Shown: piece by piece, positions 62,016 through 64,000 of the stretch
Position numbering within the stretch: the stretch's first letter is position 1
How the letters are laid out: every line of letters starts with the position of its first letter
NCBI GenBank assembly: GCA_963742865.1
Contig: CAVUNW010000077.1
Span: 186,001-250,000 of the forward strand
Source of the DNA: Bog-532 sp963742865
GTDB taxonomy: Bacteria > Actinomycetota > Actinomycetes > Streptosporangiales > Streptosporangiaceae
DNA length: 64,000 nucleotides
Direction: 5' to 3'
Made by a program: the position numbers and the translations under genes
Notes under the pieces: model-generated
What the model was told of the DNA's origin: nothing
Database searches by the model: none
Seen by the model: only the letters and a program-made list of their open reading frames with translations

Positions 62016-63257
62016 TCAGCAGATCCGCGGCAGGGGATCACCAACCAGCAGATCGACGATCCTCGTGCCGCCGAAGGCCGTCTTCAGGTGGACGATGCCG
62101 GGCGGCCCGTCGGTGACGTGACCGATGAGCGACGCCTGCGCGCCCAGCGGGTGGGTACGCAGTGCGGCCAGCGCCTGGTCCGCCTGGTCCCCGGCGACGA
62201 CCGCGACCAGGCGGCCCTCGCAGGCCACGTACATCGGGTCGATGCCGAGCAGTTCCGCGGCGCCGCGGACCTCGGCCCGGACGGGGATGTCGTCCTCGTT
62301 GACCAGGACGCCAACGTCCGCGGCCTTGGCGATCTCGTTGAGGATCGTGGCCACGCCGCCGCGGGTCGCGTCGCGCATGGCGCGGACCCCGGGAACCGCG
62401 TCGAGCAGCCCGGCCACCAGGCCGTTCAGCGGGGCGGTGTCGGACTGGACGTCGGCCTCGATGTCCAGCTCGCCGCGGGCCAGCATGATCGTGACGCCGT
62501 GGTCGCCGATCGGCCCGGAGACGATGATGGCGTCCCCCGGCTGGGCGTGGGCGACGCCGAGCGGGACGTCGCGGTCCAGCACGCCGACCCCCGCGGTGTT
62601 GATGTAGCAGCCGTCGGCCTTGCCGCGCTGGACGACCTTGGTGTCGCCGGTCACCACCTGGATGCCGGCGGCGACCGCGGCCGCGCGCATGGACTCGGCG
62701 ATCCGGGTCAGGTCGGCGACCGGGAAGCCCTCCTCCAGGATGAAGCCGGCCGACAGGTAGAGCGGGGTGGCGCCGCTCACGGCCAGGTCGTTGACCGTGC
62801 CGTTGATGGCGAGCTCGCCGATGTCCCCGCCGGGGAAAAACAGCGGGGAGACCACGTAGGAGTCGGTGGTGAGGGCGACCCGGGCGCTGCCGACCGACAG
62901 CGACGCCGCGTCCTCCAGCGGCTCCAGCAGCGGGTTGCGGAACGCGTCCAGGAAGACGGCCTCGATCAGCGTCGCCGTCGCCTTGCCGCCCGCTCCGTGC
63001 GACATCGTGATGCGCTCTTCGCGGACCCGGGGGCGGCGCCGGCGGGCGCGGTCGATGCGGTCGAGCACCTGCTGCTCACGCTGCTCGCGGTCGGCCGCCT
63101 GGCCGCGGCCCGCTCCCGTGTCGTGCGCGTGGTGCTCGTCGTGCTCACGCAGGGCCTGCTCGACCCAGCCGGCCCGCGGGGCGCCCTGGCCGCCGGTGTC
63201 CTGGGCCGCGTCGACGCCGGCAGGCACGCCGGGCCCGCCGGAGCCGTTGCCGGTCAC
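62016..63257 (-). CDS. hypE: Hydrogenase expression/formation protein HypE with N-terminal extension
   Basis: 413 residues from the GTG at 63257, overlapping the hypD stop by 4 bp. The PurM-like fold starts ITMSHGAGGKATATLIEAVFLDAF (about residue 84) and includes LTTDSYVVSPLFFPGGDIGELAINGTVNDLAVSGA, VTGDTKVVQRGKADG and MRDATRGGVATILNEIA. It ends PLPRIC, the essential C-terminal cysteine that HypF carbamoylates. HypE dehydrates thiocarboxamide to thiocyanate, the source of CN ligands. The first 85 residues are an extra segment with EQALREHDEHHAHD and a basic stretch, longer than typical HypE; a later start near MSHGAGGK would remove it but has no better ribosome site. Confidence 0.93.
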   Translation of the reverse strand: MTGNGSGGPGVPAGVDAAQDTGGQGAPRAGWVEQALREHDEHHAHDTGAGRGQAADREQREQQVLDRIDRARRRRPRVREERITMSHGAGGKATATLIEAVFLDAFRNPLLEPLEDAASLSVGSARVALTTDSYVVSPLFFPGGDIGELAINGTVNDLAVSGATPLYLSAGFILEEGFPVADLTRIAESMRAAAVAAGIQVVTGDTKVVQRGKADGCYINTAGVGVLDRDVPLGVAHAQPGDAIIVSGPIGDHGVTIMLARGELDIEADVQSDTAPLNGLVAGLLDAVPGVRAMRDATRGGVATILNEIAKAADVGVLVNEDDIPVRAEVRGAAELLGIDPMYVACEGRLVAVVAGDQADQALAALRTHPLGAQASLIGHVTDGPPGIVHLKTAFGGTRIVDLLVGDPLPRIC

Positions 63258-64000
63258 GGCCTCCCCACCTCGATGGTCACGGCTTCCTTCACGCGATGCC
63301 GGTTCATCCGGCCGAAGTTGTAGTACGCCGCGCAGGCGCCCTCGGGCGAGACCATGCAGGTGCCGATCGGCGTCTCCGGCGTGCAGGCGGTGCCGAAGAC
63401 CTTGCACTCCCACGGCTTGAGGACGCCCTTGAGGACCTCACCGCACTGGCACGCCTTCGGGTCGGCGACCCGGACCCCGGGCACGTCGAAGAGCAGCTCG
63501 GCGTCGAACTGGGCGTACTTCTCGCGGACGCTCAGCGCGGAATGGGAGATGAAGCCGAGGCCCCGCCACTCGAAGTAGGGGCGCAGCTCCATCGTCTCGC
63601 CGATGACCTTCAGCGCCGTCGGGTTCCCGTCCCACGGGACCACGCGGGAGTACTGGTTCTCCACCTCCGAGCGGCCCTCGGACAGCTGCAGCATCAGCAT
63701 GTAGATCGACTGCAGGATGTCCAGCGGCTCGAACCCGGCGGTGACGACGGGCTTGCCGTACTCGCGGGCGATGAACTCGTACGGCCGGCAGCCGATGACC
63801 GTGGACACGTGCCCCGGGCCGATGAAGCCGTCCAGCCGCAGGTCCGGCGAGTCCAGGATCGCCTTGATGGCCGGGATGATCGTGACGTGGTTGCAGAACA
63901 CCGAGAAGTTCGCCAGGTTCTCGGCCGCCGCGCGCATGATCGTCATGGCCGTGGACGGGGCCGTGGTCTCGAAGCCGATGGCCATGAACACGACCCGCTT
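63254..64000 (-). CDS. hypD: Hydrogenase maturation protein HypD (5' end outside window)
   Basis: C-terminal part, about 248 residues visible. FMAIGFETTAPSTAM, FIGPGHVSTVIGCRPYEFIA and KPVVTAGFEPLDILQSIYMLM are HypD hallmark blocks. The [4Fe-4S] ligands are in the C-terminal run: ACQCGEVLKG, KPWECKVFGTACTPETPIGTCMVSPEGACAAYY (by ends). HypD, with HypC, assembles the Fe(CN)2CO group. The frame continues beyond 64000. The overlap with hypE (GTGA) implies coupled translation; hypC is expected just upstream, outside the window. Confidence 0.94.
   Translation of the reverse strand, partial: KRVVFMAIGFETTAPSTAMTIMRAAAENLANFSVFCNHVTIIPAIKAILDSPDLRLDGFIGPGHVSTVIGCRPYEFIAREYGKPVVTAGFEPLDILQSIYMLMLQLSEGRSEVENQYSRVVPWDGNPTALKVIGETMELRPYFEWRGLGFISHSALSVREKYAQFDAELLFDVPGVRVADPKACQCGEVLKGVLKPWECKVFGTACTPETPIGTCMVSPEGACAAYYNFGRMNRHRVKEAVTIEVGRP

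Overview
The window is very GC-rich, dense, and reads as the chromosome of a high-GC Gram-positive actinomycete. GTG and TTG starts are frequent. The rimP-nusA-ylxR-infB-DUF503-rbfA-truB-ribF-rpsO-pnp-M16 peptidase-dapB block has the usual actinobacterial order, and dxr-rseP-ispG, an Rv2629-like protein, a HelD helicase, DUF4439 and DUF3618 proteins point the same way. I cannot name the species. No rRNA, tRNA, CRISPR array, prophage or complete insertion sequence was seen.

Left part (1-17.8 kb): a BadF-type sugar kinase; an envelope cluster of a membrane-anchored YVTN propeller, a small secreted protein and an SCO1 lipoprotein; a NodB-type deacetylase lipoprotein; murQ with an MFS transporter and a PLP aldolase/deaminase; an FAD-linked sugar lactone oxidase; an Rv2629-like protein; a methyltransferase; an orphan gene behind a 17-bp tandem repeat; and an aldehyde dehydrogenase-pobA unit for 4-hydroxybenzoate formation, divergent from an IclR regulator across two matching operator-like sites.

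Middle (17.9-32.5 kb): upp, then the long leftward housekeeping run from rimP to dapB for ribosome maturation, transcription elongation, translation initiation, RNA decay and lysine/peptidoglycan precursors. 32.6-48 kb is mixed: a ferritin-like pair, HelD, a ROK regulator, a nitroreductase with a MarR regulator, a GNAT protein, a secreted TAP-type peptidase, and an RbsB/FrcB-type sugar ABC transporter divergent from a DeoR regulator across 1.15 kb of regulatory DNA.

Right part (48-64 kb): the MEP-pathway genes ispG and dxr flank the site-2 protease rseP; then a polyamine-type binding lipoprotein, a pterin carbinolamine dehydratase, gcvT-gcvH, a decayed binding-protein remnant, a PPOX-family oxidoreductase, a cation/proton antiporter, and the [NiFe]-hydrogenase maturation genes hypF (rightward) and hypD-hypE-hypA-hypB (leftward, hypD cut by the window end). 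Hydrogenase structural genes and hypC are not in the window.

The most striking global feature is a set of single-base frame breaks in GC-rich runs: the aldolase, the aldehyde dehydrogenase, dapB, the nitroreductase, and two mutually compensating breaks in infB. Because dapB and infB are normally essential, sequence or consensus error is the first explanation. Other signals worth checking are a roughly 120-bp intergenic repeat present at two distant convergent-gene junctions (one copy supplies the end of dapB), several short tandem arrays beside promoters, and a pentapeptide-type expansion inside Dxr. I did not identify a clearly new multi-gene system; the YVTN/secreted protein/SCO1 cluster is the best candidate for uncharacterised biology.
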